Part shown: positions 29,946 through 38,479 of the stretch, in pieces | Numbering within the stretch: position 1 is the first letter of the stretch | Layout: each line of letters opens with the position of its first letter | DNA from: an uncultured Lachnospiraceae bacterium | Lineage (GTDB): Bacteria > Bacillota > Clostridia > Lachnospirales > Lachnospiraceae | Assembly: GCA_934402055.1 (NCBI GenBank) | Contig: CAKRTC010000002.1 | Span: forward strand, 1-64,000 | Direction of reading: 5' to 3' | DNA: 64,000 bases | The notes under the pieces: generated by a model | Seen by the model: the letters and a program-made list of their open reading frames with translations, nothing else | The model's database searches: none | Told to the model about the DNA's origin: nothing | Position numbers and translations under genes: made by a program

Positions 29946-30677
29946 TCAAAGTATCATGGAAATGCTGATAAACTGGAATATCGATCCAAGTAATACCCAC
30001 ACATGCCAGATACAATGCATAACGGCATTTTTCTTACCCAGAGCATAAAATATGATACCTACGGTATAACAAATACCGCCTACGGCAAGCCATACTATAC
30101 AGCTTAACGGCAATATGGCAAGCAGCAGTCTCATGGCAAATACTACCATCCAGCCCATCACTACATAGCTTATCTGACTGAATATCTTAACGAATCTTGA
30201 GCTCATATCCCTGAGATTAAGCAATATGCCTATCACTGCCGCTGTCCATTCCGCTGCCAGTATGATACGGCCTATGCTGTAATCCCACAGGCATATCGCA
30301 CAAAAAGGTGTATAACAGCCTGCGATAAGCAAAAATATAGTTGAATGGTCAAGCACTCTGAAGAGCTGCTTCATACGTCCTGCTTTAAGCTCATGATAAA
30401 CTCCGCTCATTGTATACAGCAATATCATTGATATCGAATACACAATGACAGATACAAGCTTTGCCGGAGTATAGCTGTCCGCTACCGCCTTGAATGCCCA
30501 TCCGCTGAAAAATACACTGAGTACTATTCCGGCAAAATGCGAATATGCGTTAAATTTCTCGGTGTACATTATTGATTTTGTATATGTCTGTCTTGCCAGC
30601 TCCGGCAGCTTGATGAACTTTAGTATAATGTCATCCGCTGCGCCTGTATGTTTATTTGTATTAATTTCTGCGTACAT
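29946..30677 (-). CDS. Hemolysin III / PAQR family membrane protein
   Basis: A 243-residue protein with seven predicted membrane helices and the conserved PAQR motifs: SGVYHEL after helix 2, LDHSTIFLLIAGCYTPF in helix 3, and the terminal CIWHVWVLLGS. The His residues that bind zinc in the family are present. Bacterial members are called hemolysin III, but their true role is more likely membrane lipid homeostasis. A longer frame starts at 30749; ATG 30677 was preferred because GAGGCGG lies upstream and the promoter at 30721-30749 overlaps the longer start. Confidence 0.85.
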   Translation of the reverse strand: MYAEINTNKHTGAADDIILKFIKLPELARQTYTKSIMYTEKFNAYSHFAGIVLSVFFSGWAFKAVADSYTPAKLVSVIVYSISMILLYTMSGVYHELKAGRMKQLFRVLDHSTIFLLIAGCYTPFCAICLWDYSIGRIILAAEWTAAVIGILLNLRDMSSRFVKIFSQISYVVMGWMVVFAMRLLLAILPLSCIVWLAVGGICYTVGIIFYALGKKNAVMHCIWHVWVLLGSIFQFISISMIL

Positions 30678-30720
30678 TTCAACCGCCTCACTTTTATAAT
30701 GTGAAATACTGCTTACACAT

Positions 30721-30749
30721 ATGTTAAGAGTTTTTAGTATTCGCGTCAA
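30721..30749 (-). promoter_or_regulatory. Promoter of the PAQR-family gene
   Basis: On the minus strand TTGACG (30744-30749), a 17-base spacer and TAACAT (30721-30726). It is divergent from the DUF1836 promoter about 40 bases away. Confidence 0.5.
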
Positions 30750-30790
30750 GAGTTTTTCAAAAACTTATTAAAAGTTTTCATTCATTCTGT

Positions 30791-30820
30791 TTGACTTTAA
30801 TCAAAAACTTTTGTTATACT
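30791..30820 (+). promoter_or_regulatory. Promoter of the DUF1836 gene
   Basis: TTGACT (30791-30796), an 18-base spacer and TATACT (30815-30820). It lies inside the longest possible reading frame of the gene, which confirms the later start at 30854. Confidence 0.6.
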
Positions 30821-30853
30821 TGCGGTAATGCATCGGAACAGGAGAGGATTTCC

Positions 30854-31462
30854 ATGAAAAGCAATATAATATCGGATACCGAAAAAACAAAAAACACGGC
30901 AGTCTGCCGACTGCCGTATTACACTGATATACCGGATGTAGGTCTCCTGCTCGATCAGACAGCAAGGCTCATAAACGGTTATCTTGAACCTCTTGACGAT
31001 ATAAGCATTACAAATTCAATGATAAGCAATTACGTCAAGCATCAGATAATCGCAAGGCCCGTCAAGAAGCTGTACTATCGTGAACAGATTGCTTCACTTA
31101 TATTTATTGCCATTGCCAAAACTGTCCTGTCTCTGGAGGACATAAGCAGCCTGCTTGAGATACAGCGAAGAGAATACAGTCCGGAAGCTGCTTACAATAT
31201 GTTCCGTGAACAGTTTGAAGCTGCACTTTCAGACAAATTCGGTACTATTTCCGGCAGAAACTCTACAGGAAGCGACTTTGAAGGCTCAAAGCTTTCCGAT
31301 CCGGATTTAAATAAGGATAAAGCATCCGCAGCCTCTTATGAACCGGCATCCCTTACTTCCGGAAATTTCAACACCTATCTGCTTAAGAGTCTGATCAATG
31401 CAGTTGTTGCGTGCATATATCTTAAGCTGCTCATCAAACAAGCTTCTGTTGAAAACCCGTGA
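30854..31462 (+). CDS. DUF1836 domain protein, putative DNA-binding regulator
   Basis: A 202-residue protein. Residues about 20-120 match DUF1836: LLLDQTARLINGYLEPL, then ITNSMISNYVKHQII with a MerR-like helix-turn-helix, then ARPVKKLYYREQIASLI. The remaining 80 residues are polar with a short helix (NTYLLKSLINAVVACIYLKL). Members are thought to be transcription regulators or sporulation-linked, but the function is unproven. GGAGAGG precedes the ATG. It is divergent from the PAQR gene, which is its nearest candidate target. Confidence 0.8.
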   Translation: MKSNIISDTEKTKNTAVCRLPYYTDIPDVGLLLDQTARLINGYLEPLDDISITNSMISNYVKHQIIARPVKKLYYREQIASLIFIAIAKTVLSLEDISSLLEIQRREYSPEAAYNMFREQFEAALSDKFGTISGRNSTGSDFEGSKLSDPDLNKDKASAASYEPASLTSGNFNTYLLKSLINAVVACIYLKLLIKQASVENP

Positions 31463-31494
31463 CAAGGATGATCTCTAAAGCATACAGATACAAA

Positions 31495-31545
31495 ATGACT
31501 CCTTCATACTTGCAGACACACAAACATTGAAGGAGTCATTTATTT
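31495..31545. terminator. Bidirectional terminator between DUF1836 and the rhodanese-TtcA gene
   Basis: ATGACTCCTTCA (31495-31506) pairs perfectly with TGAAGGAGTCAT (31528-31539), with TTATTT on the plus side and TTTTG on the minus side. The left arm can instead pair with CAAGTATGAAGG at 31586-31597. Confidence 0.8.
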
Positions 31546-31609
31546 ATGATTTACTTTTTCAAGTCAGACAAGCCAGATAAATCACAAGTATGAAGGTCTG
31601 AACAAGCGA

Positions 31610-32746
31610 TCAGTAATTATCCAGGAAATGATGTACCTCATTATTCTGCTTATATGCAATGACTGTCGCAAGATTGACATTTTCCACACTCTTAAAGATA
31701 TTTTTCTCTACGAAAGGATTGGTTTTCTTCATCTCAGCGATAAGATGCTTGATCTCCATTCTCTTAGATGCCGAGCTTCCGTCCGGTCTGCATGACGAGC
31801 AGGTATCTGTGAAGCGACACGCACACTGTATAAAATGTAATCCGTTATAATCTCTCCAGTGCATAATATCTTCTTCACGTATCAGATACATCGGTCTTAT
31901 AAGCTCCATGCCCTCAAAGTTGGTGCTGTGGAGCTTAGGCATCATAGTCTGCACCTGTCCTCCGTAGAGCATGCCCATAAGTATGGTCTCTATAACATCA
32001 TCAAAATGATGTCCGAGCGCAATCTTATTGCATCCAAGTTCCCTGGCCTTACTGTACAAATGTCCTCTGCGCATCCTTGCACACAAATAGCAGGGTGATT
32101 TCTCAACATCATATACGGCATCAAATATATCGGATTCAAATATAGTGACAGGAACTCCGAGCATTGCCGCATTGCGTTCTATGACCATACGGTTAAGCTC
32201 ACTGTAGCCCGGATCCATAACAAGGAAGCTAAGCTCAAACGGGAACTTGTTATGTCGCTTCAGTTCCTGAAAGAGCTTCGCCATGAGCATTGAATCCTTG
32301 CCTCCCGATATACATACCGCGATATGATCCCCTTCCTGTATGAGATCATAAGTATTGATAGCCTTGGCAAAGGGTGTGAAGAGCTTCTTGTGAAATTTCT
32401 TCCTGATGCTCAGTTCGACCTCCGACTGCTTTTTCTCGTCCTGCTCCTGCAAGGATGAGGTAAGCCATGCGCTGTAGCCGCCGTCAAGCTCGGCACAATC
32501 ATATCCGCAGCTTCTTAATACCTCTGCAATATCTCCGCTCTGAGTTCCCTTCATGCAATAAAGCACATATGAGCGCTCCTTATCAAGGCTTCCTTCAAGC
32601 GCCTGTTCTGCAATATCCGGCATACTCAATGAACCGGGTATTGAACCATATTCATGCGAAACATAGTCTCTGATATCTGCAAGCACATATTCCGAAGGAT
32701 GCATGTCTGCCAGTTCATCTATACTTATCCTGTTTTTAGCTATCAT
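31610..32746 (-). CDS. Rhodanese domain fused to TtcA-type tRNA thiolation enzyme
   Basis: A 378-residue two-domain protein. Residues 1-100 are a rhodanese-like domain with the persulfide Cys 64 in CMKGTQSG and the C-terminal DGGYSAW motif. Residues about 115-378 are a PP-loop ATPase with SGGKDS at 147-152, CYLC near 220 and TCSSC near 320, as in TtcA, which converts cytidine 32 of tRNA to 2-thiocytidine using an iron-sulfur cluster. The fusion would supply persulfide sulfur directly to the thiolase. Both active-site Cys are intact. The target base is inferred from the family. Confidence 0.85.
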   Translation of the reverse strand: MIAKNRISIDELADMHPSEYVLADIRDYVSHEYGSIPGSLSMPDIAEQALEGSLDKERSYVLYCMKGTQSGDIAEVLRSCGYDCAELDGGYSAWLTSSLQEQDEKKQSEVELSIRKKFHKKLFTPFAKAINTYDLIQEGDHIAVCISGGKDSMLMAKLFQELKRHNKFPFELSFLVMDPGYSELNRMVIERNAAMLGVPVTIFESDIFDAVYDVEKSPCYLCARMRRGHLYSKARELGCNKIALGHHFDDVIETILMGMLYGGQVQTMMPKLHSTNFEGMELIRPMYLIREEDIMHWRDYNGLHFIQCACRFTDTCSSCRPDGSSASKRMEIKHLIAEMKKTNPFVEKNIFKSVENVNLATVIAYKQNNEVHHFLDNY

Positions 32747-32857
32747 ATATTATTCCCGATATCCTCTTTCTCGTCTTTTACCAAGCAACAAGCTCTTTTT
32801 CTTATGGTATCTGAAGTTTATAACTATCACGCTTACTTATTGCTTATATGTAACTTA

Positions 32858-33724
32858 TTATTGTAATGCACACAATATATCATGCAGTCTTCCGCACTCA
32901 AGCTGTCCCGGTGCAGATGCTGCTCCTACAGTTCCGAAGCTCAGACATGAACCGGTCAATGCCCCGCTTATACGGCTCAATGCACCCAGGCTGCTCATCG
33001 ACATGCTTATGACAGGTGTATCGTCATGCTGTTCCTTCATGATGAGTGTTGCATCCATAAGCTTAAGCACATCCCTCTCACACTCGGGCATGGCAGCAAA
33101 CTTAACTATATCTGCCCCGGTCTGCTGCATCTTGCAAAGCGTATCGACTATCTCAGAGGTTTCCGGGGTATAGTCTCGGATATGCTTTGAAACAATAGTT
33201 TTCAGTCCTAAAGCATGGATATAAGTGTTGAGCTCTTTTACAAGTTCATCGCCCCTGCTGAACTCTATATCTATGATATCTGCCAGCTGCATATCCGCCG
33301 CGAGACAGTTTATCAATGAATACGCTCCATCCGATATATCGAAATCCTCCATATCACGACTTGTTCTGATCGTAAATATAACAGTCTTGTCCGGAAATAC
33401 ATTCCTTATCAACTCTGAGGCCTCTTTAAGCTCACTCTTAAAGCTCTCCGGTATATCATTTACAGACATATCCGCAGACTCAAGTGTCTGTGCCTTTTTG
33501 TCAGACTCTCTTACGGTTTCGGAATAATTCACGGAGCCAAGTTTGCCGCACAGAGCTGTCAAGGCGTCAAATTTATCCGCACGCCACTCTATCACATCAA
33601 ATTCCGCATCCCGCATAGCCTTAAGCGAATGTTCTATCCCGGCAATATCCTTGTCTGTGATCGGCACACATATCTTAGGTATTCCTTTTCCCAAAACCGT
33701 ATTTTTAAGCTTAACAGCGCTCAT
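32858..33724 (-). CDS. aroD: 3-dehydroquinate dehydratase, type I
   Basis: Third step of the shikimate pathway, forming 3-dehydroshikimate through a Schiff base. The catalytic His lies in IVSKHIRDY and the Schiff-base Lys in DIVKFAAMP. FIGVIEWRAD-type substrate residues appear as FDVIEWRADKFD. At 288 residues it is about 30 longer than usual; the extra stretch lies at about 60-100, between the second and third strands. It is about 20 kb from the main aro operon, which lacks this step. Confidence 0.93.
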   Translation of the reverse strand: MSAVKLKNTVLGKGIPKICVPITDKDIAGIEHSLKAMRDAEFDVIEWRADKFDALTALCGKLGSVNYSETVRESDKKAQTLESADMSVNDIPESFKSELKEASELIRNVFPDKTVIFTIRTSRDMEDFDISDGAYSLINCLAADMQLADIIDIEFSRGDELVKELNTYIHALGLKTIVSKHIRDYTPETSEIVDTLCKMQQTGADIVKFAAMPECERDVLKLMDATLIMKEQHDDTPVISMSMSSLGALSRISGALTGSCLSFGTVGAASAPGQLECGRLHDILCALQ

Positions 33725-33856
33725 TATCTACCTCTTCCCTTACCCTTTCTCTGCCGTCGAAGCAGCTTAAAAACATCAACTCCCCGGTCAAGCTCGAAAC
33801 AGGCACATTTGTATGCTATTATAAAGGCAATAGGATTTATTTTGTAGGTTTTTATT

Positions 33857-34546
33857 ATGTTCAAAGAATCAAGCGATATTTCAATCAATACCAAGCTTCC
33901 GGACGGTCTGAGTCTGATATACGGCGATAATAATGCGCTTACTCTTACAGACGGCAAACTCGGACTTTCAGCCGACCTAAGTGAGAGTATACGCAGACTT
34001 CGTCCCGATAATCTCAATCGTGAACTGCTTGTTAAAGCATCCAAGATAAAAAGCAGCATACACGAACGACCGATTGCGATAGATGCAACAGCAGGTTTCG
34101 GTGAAGACTCTCTGCTGCTTGCCGCGGCCGGCTTTGAAGTTCACTTATATGAATATGATGCTGTTATAGCCGCCCTGCTCGCAGATGCCCTGCGCCGTGC
34201 CGCCGATGAGCCAAAGCTACAAGATGCCGTCTCACGCATGAAGCTCATCAACGCTGACAGCATAAAGGCTATGCATGAGCTTAGCCTTACCCCGGATGTA
34301 GTGCTGCTCGACCCGATGTTTCCTGCAAGAGAAAAGAGCGCTTTGATCAAAAAGAAATTTCAGCTGCTTCAAAAACTTGAGAAACCATGCTCTGATGAGA
34401 CCTCGCTGCTTGAAGCCGCCTTTGCCGCCAATCCTCACAAGATAGTCATAAAGCGCCCGATCAAGGGTCCTTTTCTGGCAGACAGGAAGCCCGACTATTC
34501 GATAAAGGGTAAGTCTGTCCGCTATGATTGTTTCGTTATTGCTTAA
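33857..34546 (+). CDS. rsmJ: 16S rRNA (guanine-N2) methyltransferase RsmJ-like
   Basis: Class I SAM-dependent methyltransferase of 229 residues. Motif I is IAIDATAGFGEDSLLLAAAG, followed by YEYDAVIAALLADALRRA, and the catalytic motif is DVVLLDPMFPAREKSALIKKK, which is characteristic of RsmJ (YhiQ), the enzyme that methylates G1516 of 16S rRNA in E. coli. It is divergent from aroD and followed by a large hairpin. Confidence 0.88.
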   Translation: MFKESSDISINTKLPDGLSLIYGDNNALTLTDGKLGLSADLSESIRRLRPDNLNRELLVKASKIKSSIHERPIAIDATAGFGEDSLLLAAAGFEVHLYEYDAVIAALLADALRRAADEPKLQDAVSRMKLINADSIKAMHELSLTPDVVLLDPMFPAREKSALIKKKFQLLQKLEKPCSDETSLLEAAFAANPHKIVIKRPIKGPFLADRKPDYSIKGKSVRYDCFVIA

Positions 34547-34562
34547 TTAAGTACATTGAAAA

Positions 34563-34632
34563 CGGGAGACCGCAGCATCTGTTGGAAGGGTTGGCAATTA
34601 TATTGCCGTGATGCTTTGGTCTCCCGCTTCAT
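34563..34632 (+). terminator. Large terminator-like hairpin after rsmJ
   Basis: CGGGAGACC (34563-34571) pairs with GGTCTCCCG (34618-34626), with an inner AGCATC/GATGCT helix. The T-tract is weak (CTTCATT), so it may be a structural repeat rather than a strong terminator. Confidence 0.5.
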
Positions 34633-34685
34633 TGAAGGGTGTTATAAAGTTTTATTATAATCGGGGTATCCGAGTATAATCCTGA

Positions 34686-35216
34686 TCATCGATCCGTAAG
34701 TGCCTTGTATGCGCCATCCGGATCATCTGTTGTATAAAGAACAACTCCGAGGATATTCTTATCCATATCCATAACGCCTCTGAATAAGAGCAGATGACGT
34801 TCCTTGCGCGGCTTTGTCTTTATTGCGGCTCCTACGAGTATGGTTCCGTTATCATTTCTCTTTATCTCTGTATTCTCGTCAATATCCATCGAATACTCTT
34901 GTCCTGCAAGATCTATAAGAACACGCTTATCCGTTATTGCGTAATAGGTCTTCTTTACGGATCTCGCATTCAGTATCGGAAGCAATATCATAAAGAACGG
35001 AACCAGATCTATGATAACAAAACTTATTACTCCCGCATGTATCGGCAGATAGATAATAAAGGAAAGTATTATCCATATTATGCCTATTAAGAAGCAGCCG
35101 TAAACTACCGGCTTGTTTGCAGGGTCCACTACGCTCGTACAGGTCGGTCTTCCTGTCCACAAGAGCTTCTCTCCCTCTTTAAGTGATGATTCCCAATTCT
35201 TTACTGATTCTGACAT
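34686..35216 (-). CDS. Membrane protein with bacterial PH domain
   Basis: A 176-residue protein beginning with the GEKLLWTGRP motif typical of bacterial PH-domain membrane proteins. Two membrane helices follow (about 38-58 and 62-82). A C-terminal beta-rich PH-like domain contains YYAITDKRVLIDLAGQEYSM. Its role is unknown. It has an AAGGGGAG ribosome binding site and stands alone. Confidence 0.75.
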   Translation of the reverse strand: MSESVKNWESSLKEGEKLLWTGRPTCTSVVDPANKPVVYGCFLIGIIWIILSFIIYLPIHAGVISFVIIDLVPFFMILLPILNARSVKKTYYAITDKRVLIDLAGQEYSMDIDENTEIKRNDNGTILVGAAIKTKPRKERHLLLFRGVMDMDKNILGVVLYTTDDPDGAYKALTDR

Positions 35217-35368
35217 ATTCAGCTCCCCTTTCTTACTTTGGTAAGCTGAGTATATCGGTTAATCTATTAACAAAGTGTTTAAACGTTCAACCTCAAGGTT
35301 AAGATGAATTTACATTTGTTAAGACCTTGTTAATATGTCAAGACTTTGCAAATACCTCAAAGGTCTTA

Positions 35369-36076
35369 TCATTCATCATCAGGCATGCGGTAGCCTACTC
35401 CAAGCTCGGTCTTGATGTAAGCCGGAGAATCAACGGTCTCTTTAAGCTTACGTCTGATATTCGTGACATTTACACGAAGTATCTGATTATCGGCAGGAAC
35501 ATAATCTCCCCATATCTGTCTCATCATCCAGTCATAGGTGAGCACCTTGCCCTTATGCTCGAATAAGAGCTCGAGTATCCTGAATTCTCTGCCTGTAAGA
35601 TGGACCTCATCACCGTTAAGCTTAACTATGTGCTTATCTATATCCAGACTCAGCCCCTTGTGAGTGTATATCTTTCCTTCGGCTCCCGCAGCAGTGCTTA
35701 CCGCTTTGCTGCTGTGTCTTAGTGCCGTCCTGATACGTGCCATAAGCTCAAATATACCGAATGGCTTTGTCACATAATCATCTGCGCCCCTGTCAAGAGC
35801 GGTTACCTTCTCATTTTCACGTTCTCTTGCCGATACTATTATCACAGGTATCTCAGACCTTATATTCTTCATCTCCGTTAAGAGATCCATACCGTCAGCA
35901 TCCGGCAAGCCGAGATCAAGCAACACAAGGTTAGGCATCTCCGACATGAAGAGCATACGTGCTGTTGAAGCATTCTCTGCAACTATGCTCTTAAACCCCG
36001 CCGAGTCTATGGCTCTTGACATAAATTTACTTATGAGATTGTCATCTTCAACTATCAATATTGTAGCTTTATTCAT
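35369..36076 (-). CDS. kdpE: KdpE-like response regulator
   Basis: The 235 residues have an N-terminal receiver domain with phospho-accepting Asp 54 (LLDLGLPDADG), DDYVTKPF, and a C-terminal OmpR/PhoB winged helix (VHLTGREFRILELLF, VNVTNIRRKLK). It overlaps the sensor kinase gene by eight bases. KdpE normally activates the kdpFABC potassium transporter, which is absent here, so the target is not known. Confidence 0.88.
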   Translation of the reverse strand: MNKATILIVEDDNLISKFMSRAIDSAGFKSIVAENASTARMLFMSEMPNLVLLDLGLPDADGMDLLTEMKNIRSEIPVIIVSARERENEKVTALDRGADDYVTKPFGIFELMARIRTALRHSSKAVSTAAGAEGKIYTHKGLSLDIDKHIVKLNGDEVHLTGREFRILELLFEHKGKVLTYDWMMRQIWGDYVPADNQILRVNVTNIRRKLKETVDSPAYIKTELGVGYRMPDDE

Positions 36077-37247
36077 TGATGACCCCTTCCTCTGTTTCTG
36101 TTTCCGGATCGACGGTGCTTAAACAAAAGCTTAATTCCGTACCACCGCCCTCCGGAACCCTTGCATATAATCTGCTGCCGTGAGCCTTTAATATACTCTG
36201 ACAGGCTGAGATGCCGATTCCTCTGCTGCGGCTGTCTCCGCTCATATTATGATCCATTAGTATGGTTCCGCCTTTGTTGATCTGAGTAAATATATCCTCG
36301 GGCAATCCCATACCGTGATCTCTGACTATAAATTCATAGCCTTCAGGAACTATCTTCGTCTCTATCTCTATCGGTTTCTCGCTTCCGGAGTGTCTTAATG
36401 CATTCTGAATAAGATTCTGCAATACCTGGCTCATAAGCACAGGCTCTGCATTTACAAGCACAACATCATCACTGAGATGCAGTTCTATCTTGGCGTTTGG
36501 AAAAAGTCTCATGCTTCTTGCCACGCAGCTCTCGATGATCTCATCCGGCACCTCCGGATGAAGTACAAGACTGCCCTTAATATCGCTGCCAAGCTTGGCA
36601 ACGGATATTATGTTCTCAACCATTACGGACATCCATTTTGCCTGATCGTTGATATCCTTGACCAGCTCGACATTTTCATCATGATACTCGGGAGCATCCT
36701 GTTCCAGTATAACAGAAGCTGCTCCCTGTATTGCCGTTATAGGGCTTCGCAGATCATGCGATACAGACATCAGTATGTTACTCCTGATCTCAGCCTTGGC
36801 CGTATCTATCTCCATTGCGGCCTTTTCCTTCTCAAGCTTGGAGTTCTTTGCATAGAGTTCCTTGGTCCTGCGCTCTCTCTCCTCGGCTGCCTTGGCATGC
36901 TGCTTTATCTTGGCTGTCAGGGCGCATATAACTATAGCCACGGTAACGGTACTGATTATCGCCACCGGATATCCGTTCAGCGACAAATTAAAATTACCGT
37001 ATGGCGCCATAAAAAAGCAGTTTATGATAACCGCGCTTATGAGCGATGCCGCAATACCGAACACATAGCCGTCCGTTGCCATGGAAATGATAACTACCGC
37101 AAGTACGAAAATAAGCGCCGAATTATTTTCGACGCCGGTATTCGGCAACAGCAGTGTACTTATAAACCATGCCACAAAAAGGATCAAGGCTGTAAACAGA
37201 GCCGACTTTATATACTTAAAAATACTCTTATATAAATTTTTATCCAT
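36069..37247 (-). CDS. KdpD-like sensor histidine kinase lacking the KdpD N-terminal domain
   Basis: The 392 residues start with four membrane helices (about 14-110) of the DUF4118 type, then a coiled coil, HisKA with phospho-accepting His 164 in SVSHDLRSPITAI, and HATPase with N box NLIQNALRHS and G1 DHGMGLP. Full KdpD has a further 350-400 N-terminal residues (KdpD and Usp domains) that are absent here, so the potassium or cyclic di-AMP input of that part is missing. It is paired with the KdpE-like regulator. Confidence 0.87.
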   Translation of the reverse strand: MDKNLYKSIFKYIKSALFTALILFVAWFISTLLLPNTGVENNSALIFVLAVVIISMATDGYVFGIAASLISAVIINCFFMAPYGNFNLSLNGYPVAIISTVTVAIVICALTAKIKQHAKAAEERERRTKELYAKNSKLEKEKAAMEIDTAKAEIRSNILMSVSHDLRSPITAIQGAASVILEQDAPEYHDENVELVKDINDQAKWMSVMVENIISVAKLGSDIKGSLVLHPEVPDEIIESCVARSMRLFPNAKIELHLSDDVVLVNAEPVLMSQVLQNLIQNALRHSGSEKPIEIETKIVPEGYEFIVRDHGMGLPEDIFTQINKGGTILMDHNMSGDSRSRGIGISACQSILKAHGSRLYARVPEGGGTELSFCLSTVDPETETEEGVINE

Positions 37248-37316
37248 TTCTATTTTTAGATTTTATATCATAAACCCGATAATTCACAGTAAAGGAAGTG
37301 CTAAGAAAATAAATAC

Positions 37317-37352
37317 GGACCGATATCTTTTTTTGACATCGGTCCTCTTTAA
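37317..37352 (-). terminator. Terminator downstream of the LysR gene
   Basis: GGACCGAT (37317-37324) pairs with ATCGGTCC (37338-37345). It lies between the LysR gene and the KdpD-like kinase gene, both on the minus strand. The T-tract is poor on that strand. Confidence 0.5.
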
Positions 37353-37385
37353 TCTTAGTATATTCTCGCACAAAGCGCGCTCGCC

Positions 37386-37456
37386 TGCGACATTTTTCTG
37401 CTCCTCGCAAGTGTACATCCCGCAGACCCATTTCTTCATAGGACTCTGTTTCCCAT
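37386..37456. repeat. Dispersed intergenic repeat, copy B
   Basis: Contains TGCGACATTTTTCTG, then CGCAAGTGTACAT, and at the far end CATAGGACTCTGTTTCCCATG. These correspond to the core of copies A and C and to the TTTCCTATG tail of copy C. It is non-coding, 90 bases upstream of the kinase gene start. Confidence 0.55.
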
Positions 37457-37468
37457 GAAAAATCAAAC

Positions 37469-38356
37469 TTACAGATCTATATTATCGTGCAGGAATTCGA
37501 CAAACTTTGCCGCAACCGGAGACAGCGCATGTTCACCGGAATATATGAGCATGTATGAAGCCGTAAAAGAAGGCTCCACTATCTTCCTTATCTGTACCTT
37601 GTCATCATGCACAACATTAGCTGCAGCCGCCGGAAATATAACAACTCCGATATTATTTGCCGACAGCTCGTAAGCATTCAATACATGTGCTATACGTGCT
37701 CTTATCTTCGGTGTCTTTTTGAGCGGTGCAAACCAGTCGTTGATCTCCTGCAGCCTTGACTCTCTTGACGGAATGATAAGATCATAATCGGCAAGCTTTG
37801 CAAGCGGTACAGTATCTCCCGGTGTTTCCGCAAGAGGATGCCTGCTTGAAAACATTGCTATCCAAGGCTCGGAATATACAGATATACTGTGCATGCCCTG
37901 CGGATCGAAGGGTTCCATTATTACCGCAATATCACTTAATCCCTTGCGAATACGGTTAACCACCTCATCTGAATTACCGTTCCAGATATTATATTGCACA
38001 TTAGGATATTTTTCCGAAAATGCGGATACCCAGGATGATATCAGCTGAGGTGCCTTACCCTCTACCCCGGATATATACAATGTGCCCTGAAGTCCCGAAT
38101 GCATCTCATGAATATCCACTATGGACTTCTCTGCCATACTTACTATACGCTGGGCATACTGCCTGAACAACACTCCCTCATCGGTAAGCTTCAGTGAATG
38201 ATGCGCTCTTGTAAAAAGCTCTGCTCCGAGCTCCTCCTCAAGATCCTTGATCTGTCGGCTGAGCGGCGGCTGAGCTATCATAAGTTTCTCTGCGGCCTTT
38301 GTGAAATTCATCTCCTCGCATACTGCAAGAAAATACCTGAGATGTCTTAGCTCCAT
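37469..38356 (-). CDS. LysR-family transcriptional regulator
   Basis: The 295 residues have the N-terminal winged helix (MELRHLRYFLAVCEEMNFTK, then AAEKLMIAQPPLSRQIKDLE) and a C-terminal substrate-binding domain (LYISGVEGKAPQLISSWVSAF). The closest pattern is the CatR/CbbR-like group. The gene is not divergent from any obvious target; the nearest upstream gene on the same strand is the CxCxxC protein. Effector and targets are unknown. Confidence 0.9.
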   Translation of the reverse strand: MELRHLRYFLAVCEEMNFTKAAEKLMIAQPPLSRQIKDLEEELGAELFTRAHHSLKLTDEGVLFRQYAQRIVSMAEKSIVDIHEMHSGLQGTLYISGVEGKAPQLISSWVSAFSEKYPNVQYNIWNGNSDEVVNRIRKGLSDIAVIMEPFDPQGMHSISVYSEPWIAMFSSRHPLAETPGDTVPLAKLADYDLIIPSRESRLQEINDWFAPLKKTPKIRARIAHVLNAYELSANNIGVVIFPAAAANVVHDDKVQIRKIVEPSFTASYMLIYSGEHALSPVAAKFVEFLHDNIDL

Positions 38357-38479
38357 ACTTCTCTCCGTACCGTGCTTAATCTAATGTCAAATTACAGCCG
38401 GCTTAAGCTGTAAGTCTCTGTGCCTTCATAGCAATACTTCTTTGATCCGTTTCTTATGATCTAATGAGCTCTCCGGTCT

